Shown piece after piece: positions 9,776 through 18,200 of a stretch of 42,672 bases of DNA. Every line of letters starts with the position of its first letter. Positions within the stretch are counted from its first letter, which is position 1. This DNA is from an uncultured Rhodospirillales bacterium (GTDB lineage: Bacteria > Pseudomonadota > Alphaproteobacteria > Acetobacterales > Acetobacteraceae). Below the pieces are notes generated by a model. That model did no database searches and was not told where the DNA came from. It worked only from the letters and a program-made list of their open reading frames with translations. The position numbers were made by a program, and so were the translations under genes. The stretch is from assembly GCA_903865895.1 (NCBI GenBank), contig CAIPLM010000056.1, positions 1-42,672 on the forward strand, written 5' to 3'.

Positions 9776-11137
9776 ATGAACACCTGGATTGGCAGACCCG
9801 CGTTGCCGCCCACCCTGCACGGCGACCCGGCGGACTACGCACCAGGCGAACGCCAGCTCCTGGAGGCCACCCGCCGCAGCACCGCGCCAGGCTGGTCGGC
9901 GCTGGTGGTGCATCTCGGCGATCGCGCCGCCCCCAAGCCACACCATCGCCGCATCGCCCGCTCCCTGCTCGACGACTCCGCCCAACGCCATGGCGGCCAG
10001 GTCTTCGCGCTCCGCAATGGCGACCTCGTGCTGCTCTGCCCCTCCGCCAGCCTGCGCGCCCCGGTGGCCACGCGGCCCGCCGGCAGCAGCGAGGCCCTCC
10101 CCGCCCTCCTCGCCCGTCTCCTGCGCCCCGAGGGCAGCGAGCCCGTTGCCCCCGTCAGCGTCTGGCCGCTGCCCGATTCCCGCGAACGCCTGCTCGCCTA
10201 CGCCGCTGAACGCCTCGCCGATGGCGGCCTCACCCCGCTCGACCATGCGGTCGCCGAGACCGAGCTCCCCATCGCGCTGGCCGCTGCCGAGGCCCGCCTC
10301 CTGCCGGACCTGCTGCACCGCCAAACCGCAGTGCTGATCGGCGGCGGCGGCGGGGTCCGCATCCAGCCGCTCTTCCGCGAAATCACCTACGCCGAGGCCG
10401 CCCTCCAGGCCCAGCCCGGCGGCGAGGCGATGGAGCCCGACCCCTTCATGGTCCGCCACTTCGCCGCCCGGCTGGAGGAGCGGGTGCTGGCCGCCCTCCC
10501 CGGCGAAATCAACCGCCATGGCGCGCTCGACCCGGCATCCGGCCCGCCACTCCACCTCAACCTCGCTCCCGCCAGCGTCACCGGCGCCGCCTTCGCCGAC
10601 CTCCTCGCCGCCCTTCGCACCCACGGTGCCGCAATCGGCGTCGAGATCAGCCTGGTCGAAGCCGCCGCCGACCCCGACGGCTTTGCCCAGGCCCGATCTC
10701 TCCTCCGCGAAGCCGCCATCCCCCTGGTGATCGACGGCGTCTCCCCCCTCGCGCTCCGCCTCACCGCCCCCGCCGCTTTGGCGGCAGATTTCGTCAAGCT
10801 CGACTGGTCCCCCCGCCTCGCCCGCCTCACCGCCGCCGAGCAGCGCGAGACCCGCCTCGCCCTCGACGCCATCGGGGCGGACCGCCTGATCCTCGCCGGC
10901 GCCGACCATGAGGAGGCGCTGCAATGGGGCCTCCTCCAGGGATTCCGCCGCTTCCAGGGCCGCCACGTCGACGCCATGCTGGCCGCCGGCCGCCTCGCCG
11001 CCTGCCGCCACGCCGCCGGCTGCACGCTGCGCCAATGCGGCGAACGCGCCCTCGCCGTCGCCCCAGCCGGCCGCCTCGGCTGCCTCGCCCCCGCGATGCT
11101 CGACGGCACCGCCCCGCCGCGCGGCCCCCTGCAATGA
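9776..11137 (+). CDS. Degenerate GGDEF-EAL-like protein 1
   Basis: A 453-residue soluble protein. About residues 58-90 look like a decayed GGDEF domain, with ALRNGDLVLL where an active enzyme has RxGGDEFxxL. Residues 195-410 resemble an EAL phosphodiesterase domain: QPLF (197), EAAL (207-210) for EALL, Asn262, Glu290, KLD (341-343) for KID, and FQGR with Gln394. Key residues are lost: the DDFG motif reads DGVS (320-323) and EGVE reads AGAD (374-377). It therefore probably binds a ligand or a partner rather than making or breaking cyclic di-GMP. Its stop overlaps the next gene's start (ATGA), and that gene is a paralogue. Domain assignment is by eye; the fold call is inference. Confidence 0.72.
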   Translation: MNTWIGRPALPPTLHGDPADYAPGERQLLEATRRSTAPGWSALVVHLGDRAAPKPHHRRIARSLLDDSAQRHGGQVFALRNGDLVLLCPSASLRAPVATRPAGSSEALPALLARLLRPEGSEPVAPVSVWPLPDSRERLLAYAAERLADGGLTPLDHAVAETELPIALAAAEARLLPDLLHRQTAVLIGGGGGVRIQPLFREITYAEAALQAQPGGEAMEPDPFMVRHFAARLEERVLAALPGEINRHGALDPASGPPLHLNLAPASVTGAAFADLLAALRTHGAAIGVEISLVEAAADPDGFAQARSLLREAAIPLVIDGVSPLALRLTAPAALAADFVKLDWSPRLARLTAAEQRETRLALDAIGADRLILAGADHEEALQWGLLQGFRRFQGRHVDAMLAAGRLAACRHAAGCTLRQCGERALAVAPAGRLGCLAPAMLDGTAPPRGPLQ

Positions 11138-12303
11138 GCACCGCCATCGCCCGCCGCGAGCTTGCGCCCGACCTCGCCCGCGGCGGCAGCCCCGAAGAAG
11201 CCCGCCGCCTCGCCACCCTCATCCGGGACTGCGAGGCCAGCGGCATCGCCCGTCACGTCCTGCTCCTGCGCCTCTCCGAACTGCCGGATGGCCGCACCCG
11301 CCCGCACCACTTCACCCTCGCCCGCGAGGCCCTGCTGCCGCTCACCGGCGCCGCCCGCGCCCAGCTCTTCGAACTGCCGAACCAGGACCTGGTGGTCGTC
11401 TGGCGCGGCGAAACCGCGGCCTTGGCCACCAGCCTCGCCACCATCGAACACCTCTTCTCCGACGATCCTGCCTTCGGCACCGACCCGATGGGAATCGCCG
11501 CCGTGCTCGCCCTCCCCGATGACGCCGAACTGCTCCTCCAAGCCGTCGAGGAGAGCCTCCGCCCCCGCCAGCCCCCGCCCCCGCCGCGCAGCCCCGGCCT
11601 CCCGCTCGATCCCGCAACCCTGCAAGCCCTGGAACGCGCCATCGCCCAGGCCGACATGAGCCGCTTCGCCCGCCGCGAACCGGTCTGCCGCCCCTGGCCC
11701 GAAGGCTTCCGCCTCGCCTGGGAGCGCCGCTACCTCTCGGACACCGAGCTGTTCGACACCATCCTCCCCGAACGCGCCCCCCGCGCCGACCCATGGCTGT
11801 TCCGCCGCCTCACACGCACGCTCGATCGCCGCATGCTCGCGCTTCTCTCCGCCTCCGAGGAACTGCGCGGCGTCCCCCCCTTCAGCATCGATCTCAACAT
11901 CGGCAACCTCATCGGCCCCGAATTCCTCCGCTTTGACGCCAATCTCCCCGCCGCGCTGCGCGGCCGCGTGGTGATCAACCTGCGCGCGGAAGACATCGTG
12001 GCGGACCTCGCGACCTTCTGCTTCGCCCGCGATTTCGCCGCCGCCCGCGGCTACCGCCTGCTGCTGGAGGACATGACGGCGGAGCAGATCGCCCTGCTGC
12101 CGCCGGAAAAACTGGGGCTCGACCTGGTGCAGCTCCGCTACACCCCCATCATCGCCACCGCAGCCCTGCCCGCCAGCCTCGCCCCAGAAACCGTGATCCT
12201 GAGCCGCGCCGACACCGCCGGCGCCATCGCCTGGGGCCGCGCCCAGGGCATCGCGCTGTTCCAGGGCCGCGCCGCCCAGCCATCAAGCCGCGGCGCGCGC
12301 TGA
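11134..12303 (+). CDS. Degenerate GGDEF-EAL-like protein 2
   Basis: A 389-residue paralogue of the preceding protein, translated by ATGA overlap. Its N-terminal part aligns with that of gene 1 (PHH, then AR-LL, then ELPNQDLVVV where gene 1 has ALRNGDLVLL), again in the place of a GGDEF motif. A proline run (about 147-152) links to an EAL-like half: REPVCRPW, DLNIGNL with Asn255, and ALFQGR near the end. The EAL, DDFG and KID motifs are essentially gone (LGLDLVQLRY stands where KID would be). It is more decayed than gene 1, so it is likely a non-catalytic sensor or partner. No membrane segment or signal peptide is seen, so both are probably cytoplasmic. Confidence 0.7.
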   Translation: MSTAIARRELAPDLARGGSPEEARRLATLIRDCEASGIARHVLLLRLSELPDGRTRPHHFTLAREALLPLTGAARAQLFELPNQDLVVVWRGETAALATSLATIEHLFSDDPAFGTDPMGIAAVLALPDDAELLLQAVEESLRPRQPPPPPRSPGLPLDPATLQALERAIAQADMSRFARREPVCRPWPEGFRLAWERRYLSDTELFDTILPERAPRADPWLFRRLTRTLDRRMLALLSASEELRGVPPFSIDLNIGNLIGPEFLRFDANLPAALRGRVVINLRAEDIVADLATFCFARDFAAARGYRLLLEDMTAEQIALLPPEKLGLDLVQLRYTPIIATAALPASLAPETVILSRADTAGAIAWGRAQGIALFQGRAAQPSSRGAR

Positions 12304-12379
12304 GCCCAGCCGGATTCATGTGTCAAAGAACACCAGGCGCACAAAAGCACCCGCGCGACGCCATCTGCCGCGACGGTTT

Positions 12380-12724
12380 TCAGCCACTAAGAAGGGCAAA
12401 ACCGCCCGGCGGCGCCCGCACCCGCGCCGCACGCGGCCCAAGCCGGCACGGACTCGCCGCCATGAACGCACCCCGGCGCGGCTTCACCCACCAGAACGCA
12501 TTCCGCCACGGCGCCGGCACCCACTCCCACTCGATTTCCGGCTCAACCTCAAACGTGATCGCCGCCTCCGCCGCCATCACGCCGGCCAGGCTCCCCTCCA
12601 GCTCCGGCCCACGCCGCCCCAGCAGCCCGCGCAACACCGCACACAGCAGCACCCCCAACACCGCGCCAATCAAGGCGGCGATGCCGATAGGGAGCTCGGG
12701 TTGAGGGGAACGCGCGGGGCACAT
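12380..12724 (-). CDS. Small single-span membrane protein, unknown family
   Basis: A 114-residue protein beginning MCPARSPQPEL. It has one clear hydrophobic helix (IGIAALIGAVLGVLLCAVL, about residues 13-31), then a soluble part with an acidic/tryptophan-rich stretch (EPEIEWEW, then WRNAFWWVKPRRG). I do not recognise the family. Support comes from context: a near-consensus promoter at 12758-12786 and AAGGAG at 12736-12741 point at this start. The last ~40 residues are arginine/proline-rich and could be frame read-through, so the natural end is uncertain. It is convergent with the GGDEF-EAL pair; the genes are 76 bp apart. Confidence 0.55.
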   Translation of the reverse strand: MCPARSPQPELPIGIAALIGAVLGVLLCAVLRGLLGRRGPELEGSLAGVMAAEAAITFEVEPEIEWEWVPAPWRNAFWWVKPRRGAFMAASPCRLGPRAARVRAPPGGFALLSG

Positions 12725-12757
12725 CGGGTCTCGGTCACTCCTTCTATCTATGAGAAA

Positions 12758-12786
12758 ATTATAATTGACTGACGTGTTTTGCGCAA
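12758..12786 (-). promoter_or_regulatory. Sigma-70-type promoter for the small membrane protein
   Basis: On the minus strand, -35 TTGCGC (12786-12781) and -10 TATAAT (12763-12758) are separated by exactly 17 bp. Transcription would start near 12751, giving a leader of about 27 nt that contains AAGGAG before the ATG at 12724. It is the best housekeeping-type promoter seen in the window. Confidence 0.65.
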
Positions 12787-12827
12787 GCAAAATCTCACGC
12801 CGCCCGGCAAATCCCCATTCCCCCCGG

Positions 12828-12860
12828 GTCATTGCGAGGCGCCGCCGAAGCAATCCATCC
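12828..12860. repeat. Dispersed intergenic repeat of the GTCATTGCGAG...GAAGCAATCC type
   Basis: GTCATTGCGAGGC followed by GAAGCAATCC matches a short repeat that recurs between genes in many bacterial genomes. ATTGC and GCAAT at its two ends are complementary. Only one copy is seen here, so its repetitive nature rests on general knowledge. Confidence 0.45.
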
Positions 12861-12967
12861 CTCCCACCGGCACCGTCCCGCCACGTTCGGCGAAAGCAAG
12901 CCTCACCACAGAGCCACAGAGGTCAGGGAGGCGCCCTCACCTGAACGATCGCACTTGGCCAAAAAAA

Positions 12968-12999
12968 CCCTCTCCACCCGCGCTTGCGGGGGGAGAGGG
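12968..12999 (-). terminator. Hairpin with T-tract, minus strand, probably a dispersed repeat
   Basis: CCCTCTCCACCCGC (12968-12981) pairs with GCGGGGGGAGAGGG (12986-12999) around a 4-nt loop with one mismatch. On the minus strand it is followed by seven T (12967-12961), the layout of an intrinsic terminator. No minus-strand gene ends just upstream except the IS3 remnant. The flanking GGGTTGGGTGAGGGG also suggests a mobile intergenic repeat. The rest of the gap 12725-13103 holds the promoter, the dispersed repeat and no gene. Confidence 0.55.
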
Positions 13000-13103
13000 T
13001 TGGGTGAGGGGGGCGGTTGGCCTCGCCCGATTCCTCCGTACGACCCAAAACCGCTTTCCTTTCCCCAACCTCATCCCGATATGGAGACCAATCGAGTTGC
13101 GTG

Positions 13104-13363
13104 ATGGCGACGACCCAGCAATACCGTAGCCGCATCATGGCGGCGATCCACGCCACCGCGGAAGACCTCCACGCCGCCGGTGTGATGGACCGCCGCACGC
13201 TGCGCCAGTTCGACGCGGCCTGCCTGACGCCGATCACCCCGCTATCGCCCGCCGAAATCCGCGCCCTGCGTGACCGCGAAGGCGCCAGCCAGGCGGTGTT
13301 CGCGCGCTACCTCAACGTCACGCCGGGCCTGGTGAGCCAGTGGGAACGCGGCGAAAAGCACCC
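13104..13363 (+). pseudogene. HigA-like XRE regulator, 5' half only
   Basis: ATG at 13104 starts MATTQQYRSR and continues through a conserved HigA/NadS-type helix-turn-helix: FDAACLTP, LSPAEIRALRDREGASQAVFARYL, then VTPGLVSQWERGEKHP. Family members continue with a C-terminal stretch like AGASLKLLSLVARKGLDAV. Here the coding sense stops after residue ~87 (AAGCACCC, 13356-13363) and unrelated IS sequence follows, although the frame stays open to 13610. The missing half matches the fragment at 42326-42473 on the other strand. No companion toxin gene is visible upstream. The product, if made, keeps the DNA-binding domain with a foreign tail. Confidence 0.75.
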
Positions 13364-13374
13364 GATCGTGTCCC
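13364..13374 (+). mobile_element. IS256-type terminal repeat remnant
   Basis: GATCGTGTCCC directly follows AAGCACCC of the broken higA. It matches GGTCGTGTCCC at 42474-42484, which also abuts the same 8 bp. Only these 11 bp of the element remain before IS3 sequence begins. Confidence 0.5.
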
Positions 13375-13536
13375 ACTCGGTTCAAATTCCCGGGCAAGAT
13401 CCTCCGGATCGCGGCCGGCGCGAACCAGATCAATCATCTGACGACGAAACTCAGCTGAGTAGGGCGGCCGGGATTTGGGCATTGCATGAACCTCCGGGGA
13501 AAGCCTGGATGGCTCCATCAAAGCGGGTCAACTTCA
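13375..13536 (-). mobile_element. IS3-family remnant with 5' part of OrfA
   Basis: On the minus strand ATG at 13482, preceded by GGAGG, starts MPKSRPPYSAEFRRQMIDLV and continues RAGRDPEDLAREFEPS, the helix-turn-helix start of an IS3 OrfA. It breaks after about 36 residues where it meets the IS256-type end. The outer IS end is probably near 13536 (TGAAGTTGACCCGC on the minus strand). OrfB and the other end are missing. The next 198 bp to 13734 show no gene I can support. Confidence 0.65.
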
Positions 13537-13734
13537 TGACGCTGACTTTACATCGGCCCTGGTCGACGAACGGCGGGTCGTGGCCGTGCAGGGCAGTGCT
13601 TACGGCGTGAGCCGGGATTGTCGCACTTCTGACGCGATGAACGTGGAGGCGCTGAAAGAGGGCTGGCTGGGTTCGCCGATTGTTGCCAGATGATGGTGGA
13701 AAACGAGGCAAACTCTCCGGCAAATCGTTGCGTC

Positions 13735-14583
13735 TCAACCGGCTTCGCGCTGGCGTCGCAGGAAATCCAGAAGCACATCATTGCAAAGTCGCGGCTGCTC
13801 CCAGTAAGGGCTGTGGCCGGCCTCGGCGATGACATGGACCTCGGCTCCCAGGAGATGCGCCGCCTGCATGCGTAACAAACTCGGCGGCACGAAGAGATCC
13901 GAGCAGCCGGTCATCAGCAAAATCGGCATCCTCAGACTTTCGAGCATCGCCCAGCTCAAATGGTGGCGAAGACGCGGTGGGACGCGCACTCCGGACACCG
14001 CTGCGTCCGTCAGACGGTTCCATGCCGCGAGTCCCTCGGGATCGCCAGCACGGTAGGACGGTGAGAGTTCCTGGAAATCGTGCGGCAGGTTTGCGAACCA
14101 TGCCGGCCGCAGGCGCTGTGTTATGACTAGGTAATCTTCCTCCTGAATGCCCATCAGTGAGGAGATCACGCTGAGTGTGGCAACATAATCAGGGTGGGAT
14201 AAGGCGTAGTCGATAGCAAAGAAGCCACCATGTGCAGCGGCCACCAGATGTATGCTGGTCAGGCCAAGATGGCGGATCAGGCAATGCAGGTCGTCCGAGG
14301 CAACTGCAGGATCGGTGGCCGAATCTGGGCCGGAGCCGGCATAGCCGCGGCGAGAATAGGCGATTACCCGATAGCCCGCCTGGCTCAGCACCGGTTGCTG
14401 GTAGACCCATCCGTCAGCACTCTGCGTACCGGCATGGAGCAGCACAACAGCCGGGCCATCGCCCCCAGTGTCCCAGTAGCGCAATGAGCTACCGGGGACC
14501 GCGACCTCGGATTCCCGTGCGGCGGCCTGCACCGGAATGGGCTCATGCACCCATATCGCGTTGCTGAAGGCCCTCCCCGGCAT
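13735..14583 (-). CDS. Alpha/beta-hydrolase-fold protein without nucleophile serine
   Basis: A 282-residue alpha/beta-hydrolase-fold protein. The oxyanion-hole motif is VVLLHAG (about 46-52). The acid Asp229 (TGCSDLFVP) and His257 (EAGHSPYWEQP) are in place, but the nucleophile elbow reads VAAAHGG (114-120) instead of GxSxGG, leaving Ala117 where Ser is expected. It may use His/Asp for lyase, dioxygenase-like or decarboxylase-like chemistry, or be inactive. It starts two bases after the stop of the intradiol dioxygenase, with GGAG just upstream, so the two are coupled. This pairing suggests it acts on a ring-cleavage product. The substrate is unknown. Confidence 0.82.
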   Translation of the reverse strand: MPGRAFSNAIWVHEPIPVQAAARESEVAVPGSSLRYWDTGGDGPAVVLLHAGTQSADGWVYQQPVLSQAGYRVIAYSRRGYAGSGPDSATDPAVASDDLHCLIRHLGLTSIHLVAAAHGGFFAIDYALSHPDYVATLSVISSLMGIQEEDYLVITQRLRPAWFANLPHDFQELSPSYRAGDPEGLAAWNRLTDAAVSGVRVPPRLRHHLSWAMLESLRMPILLMTGCSDLFVPPSLLRMQAAHLLGAEVHVIAEAGHSPYWEQPRLCNDVLLDFLRRQREAG

Positions 14584-14585
14584 TG

Positions 14586-15161
14586 CTACGCTCCAATGAC
14601 GATATTGAATTCGGCCATTTCTGCACCAGGATCGTCGGCTCTCCCGGCGGGAAAGGGCGTGACGATGAGCGCGTCTTTGCGCCGGGCGCTGGCGAGAAAC
14701 GGATCGATAGCGTTATACGCATCGCCGGAAAAGTACATTTGAGTGACCAGGCGTTCCGTGCGGCTGGTCACCATGAAGTGAATGTGGGCGGGCCGGATCA
14801 CACCCGGGGCGACCGGATACGCGATCGGCCTTATCGTCTTCGCGGCATAGCGGCCGTCAGCATCGGTGCGCAGTAGGCCATAACCCGCGAAATGTGGGTC
14901 GAGTGGCGCTGGGTTCTCGTCGCCGGGATGATCGTAGCGCCCGTTCGCGTTGGCCTGCCAGATCTCAATCTGGGCATCGGGCACCGGATCACCAGCGACC
15001 GTCGTCACTCGGCCCGACAGGTACAACACCGTTCCGGAGGCCTTCCCGCCGCCGTGGCGCGTCAAGTCTCCGCCGAGCTCGGGGGTACGCGCGATGGGAT
15101 AGAACGGCCCCAGGATTTGCGGTGGGGTCCGGGCAAGAACAGGGTTCGACCGATCAGACAT
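14586..15161 (-). CDS. Intradiol ring-cleavage dioxygenase (protocatechuate 3,4-dioxygenase-like)
   Basis: A 191-residue non-haem Fe(III) dioxygenase that splits catechol-type rings between the hydroxyls. The four metal ligands are visible: Tyr76 (NGRYDHPG), Tyr115 (IAYP), His126 and His128 (RPAHIHF). The opening PPQILGPFYP and the later QMYFSGD are typical of the protocatechuate dioxygenase beta-type fold. No alpha subunit is adjacent, so it is probably a single-subunit relative with a different aromatic substrate. ATG at 15161 has GGAGGA six bases upstream. It is first in a two-gene operon with the altered hydrolase. Confidence 0.9.
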   Translation of the reverse strand: MSDRSNPVLARTPPQILGPFYPIARTPELGGDLTRHGGGKASGTVLYLSGRVTTVAGDPVPDAQIEIWQANANGRYDHPGDENPAPLDPHFAGYGLLRTDADGRYAAKTIRPIAYPVAPGVIRPAHIHFMVTSRTERLVTQMYFSGDAYNAIDPFLASARRKDALIVTPFPAGRADDPGAEMAEFNIVIGA

Positions 15162-15276
15162 GGTGTTTCCTCCAGCGGTTAACTCGGCTGCTTTTATGAG
15201 ACAATAGCTTGGTCAGCCACAAGGCAACACCCGTTCGTGCCGCCAGCAGAGCTGCCGGCGCGAACGTGGCCGAAGA

Positions 15277-18200
15277 TTATGCCAGATAGATCAGAGTGCC
15301 GTTTTGGCCGTCGCTGGCCATGACGAAATTCGTGGTCGGAGCGACGTCAAGCGTGATTGCGCCGGCATGCCGTCCATCGGCGAAGTTGAGCGTCATTCCG
15401 GTCGGGCCTGCAACCGACGTCAGAGTGGCGCGAGCGAAGGAGAGGTCAGTGATGTCGATGCGATCGCTTGCCACCAGTCCCTGGATCGTCGCCCCATCCA
15501 GGTTAGCGCTGCGGTCAAGGAAAGTGTCACTGCCCGCAGCGGAGCCGATCAGCACATCACCTCCGCCACCACCGCTCAGCGTCTGATCGGCACCGCCGGC
15601 GATCAGCGTATCTGCGCCGCTGGTGCCGATAGCGCGGACGAATTGCATGCCGTTAAGTGATAGCACCGCCGGCTGCTTGAGGCGTACCGCTTGCATATTG
15701 GAGATGCTATCCCCCAGCGTTACGGTGCCGCCACCGGCGATCACCAGCGTGTTGACGCCAGCGCCGCCGGAGATTGCAGCGCCGGTACTGTTGGCACTCA
15801 CGACATATTTGTCGGTGCCGGCGCCACCGAACACGGATTCGGTATTGCTGAGAACGACCACGGTATCATCTCCGTCGCCGAGATTGATGGTCGAGGAGTC
15901 GCCGATTGCACCGACGATCGTGATAGCAGCACCGGCGGCACCGGATGCGTTGACGACATTCACCGTGGCGTCCAGCCCCGCTCGCAGAGTGAGCTTCGTG
16001 CCGCCAGCGACCTCGGATACGTTGACCACGCCGATGTCCGACAGTGCCGCGAGCGCGGCCAGATTGTAGGTGCCGCCGCCGGTAAGGTCGAGCGTGCTGC
16101 CGGCTCCAACCGCGCCGACAATACTGTCCGCGCGGTTGAGCGGCCCGTCCGCCTCGAACGTCTGTGGCACGCCATAGCCAACGAAGGAGAACGGCGTGGT
16201 GGGCAGGACCAATTTGGCCGCGGGATCGAAGCTGACGGTGTTGCCAATCAGCACGAAACTGCCCACGGGGAGTCCGTCATAGCCGGGGCCGGCGGTCATC
16301 GTCAGGGTCGTCTTGCTGGCGCCATCGGCCAAGGTCAGCACCGCGCCGGCCGAAGACTCAAGGATGGAGGTAAATGTCGTGGCGTAGTCGAAGTCGGTGA
16401 TCGAGAGCACATTCGTATTGCCGTAGGACGTCGGCACAAAACCGTTCAGAATATCGCCGTTCACCGCCGCCGCGGTGCCGAGCACGGTGTCGGGGCCGCC
16501 GGAGTAGTAATTGACGGTATCACCCCCGGCTGCGCCGATGAAGGTCTCCGACGAACCACCGAATGTCACCGTATTGCGCCCGGTGGTGGCGGTGATGGTC
16601 GCCTGGCTCTGCACGTTGAAGGTCAGATTAGTCCGCGCATCCAGCGTCACCTGGGTGATCCCGATATCATTGTAGTCGAGCGTGACGGCGCCGCCCCCAT
16701 CCACGAGGACCGTCTCAAAGGCGCCGTTAATGGTCGCGCCGGCGGTCTTGGCGGTCACCACGAACGTATTGCTACCAAATGGCGAATTGAACACCTCATT
16801 GTTGGATCCGACATAGACGAGGTCGGCAAAATCGAGGTTGAAGACGTCAGCGTCGGCGTTGCCGTGAATGGTGATGGGCGCTGACGTGCCGCTATTCGGT
16901 GTATTCAATACGTCGATGGTCACGTTCTGTCCGGCACGCGTATAGAGCGTCTCGGGGCCGGATGGCAGATTATCATGGGCTATCACAGTGCCGATGCCGC
17001 TCAACTTCGCCGGCGCCCGCATGTCGAACGTACCGGCGCCTTGCAGCAACAGATAGTCCTGCCCGGTGCCACGAACCGTGTCCCCGGCCGACAGGCCACC
17101 GTCAGCGGCAAGGACGGCGTTGATGCCGGGTCCGGTCCTGACGGTGTCAGTGCCTGGTGTCAGCTGGTAGGTTGATCCGGTGATCGGCGTTCCGACATCG
17201 ACGGTCGTCGTGAAGGGCGCTGAGTCGAGCGTGCCGTCGTTTACCTCCCAGGTCAGCGTGCGCTGGCCGCCCGATGGGGCGGTGGTAGAGAATTGCACCG
17301 TCTGCAGTGCATCTTTCCAGTCTGCGGCGGTATCTATGCCGACCAGGATGAGAGTGCCGGTGCTTGGATTATAGCTGGAGTCAAACGAATAGAAGAAGCT
17401 CAGCACGTCGCCCGGCTGGAAGCCGCCGGTAATGGCGACGGTCGCGGAGACGAGCGTACCGGTCTGGTCGAGGCTGACATCCATGGCCGGCGCCGCGGTG
17501 ACGGGGGGCGCGAAGGCATTGACCCCGACCTCGCCGCCCCCGGCGAGCTGTGGCGCCAGCCGCTGCACGCCGACGTCAACCGTCTGGGCCGGCGCGACGT
17601 AGCCGTAATTGTCGACCGCGTTGATCACCAGCGGGAAGGTGCCATTCGCCGGCTCATAATCGGTGAGCGTGGCGAGGTCCGCGTTGACGGTGGCGAGGTC
17701 GCCACTCAGCGTCAATGTCCCGGCGGCGAAGCTGCCGTCATTGGCGGCCAGCTGGCCGGTCGCGCTGGTGACGGTCACGGTGAACGTCTCGCCGGCCGCC
17801 AGGTTCGGCTCTGACAGCGAGATGCCGGGGATCGGCGAGACGAGAATAGGGCCGATGGTCACGGAGGCGGGCGCGCTCAGCGCCGGACTCCGTGTGTTGA
17901 CTGCCAGATGGACGGTGTTCGCCGGCGCGACGTTGCCGAAACTATCCACCGCGCCGATCACCAGGCTCGCCGGCCCGGCATTCGGCTCGTTGTCGGTGAG
18001 GGTGGCGAGGTCGGCGTTCACGGTGGCGAGGTCGCCGGTCAGGGTCAGCGTGCCCGCGGCGAAGCTGCCGTCGGTCGCCGCGAGCTGGCCGGTCGCGCTC
18101 GTGACGGTGACCGTGTAGGTCTCGCCGCTGACGGCGCCCTGCTCGGTGATAGCAATGCCGCTGACCGTTTGCGGCACGTTGGGGTCGATGGTGACGGTGG

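Noticed and set aside
9656-11134. Large N-terminal extension of the phosphatase frame on the minus strand
   Set aside because: It lies antisense to the GGDEF-EAL-like gene and is Gly/Ala/Glu-rich low complexity; the phosphatase domain starts just after the ATG at 9655.
12318-12772. Two overlapping plus-strand frames after the second GGDEF-EAL-like gene
   Set aside because: They oppose the minus-strand membrane-protein gene that has a promoter and ribosome site, and their translations are Arg/Pro/His-rich shadows.
13364-13610. Treating the higA frame to 13610 as an intact regulator with a novel C-terminal domain
   Set aside because: The sequence past residue 87 is the antisense of an IS3 OrfA plus an IS end, so the tail is foreign read-through and not a domain.
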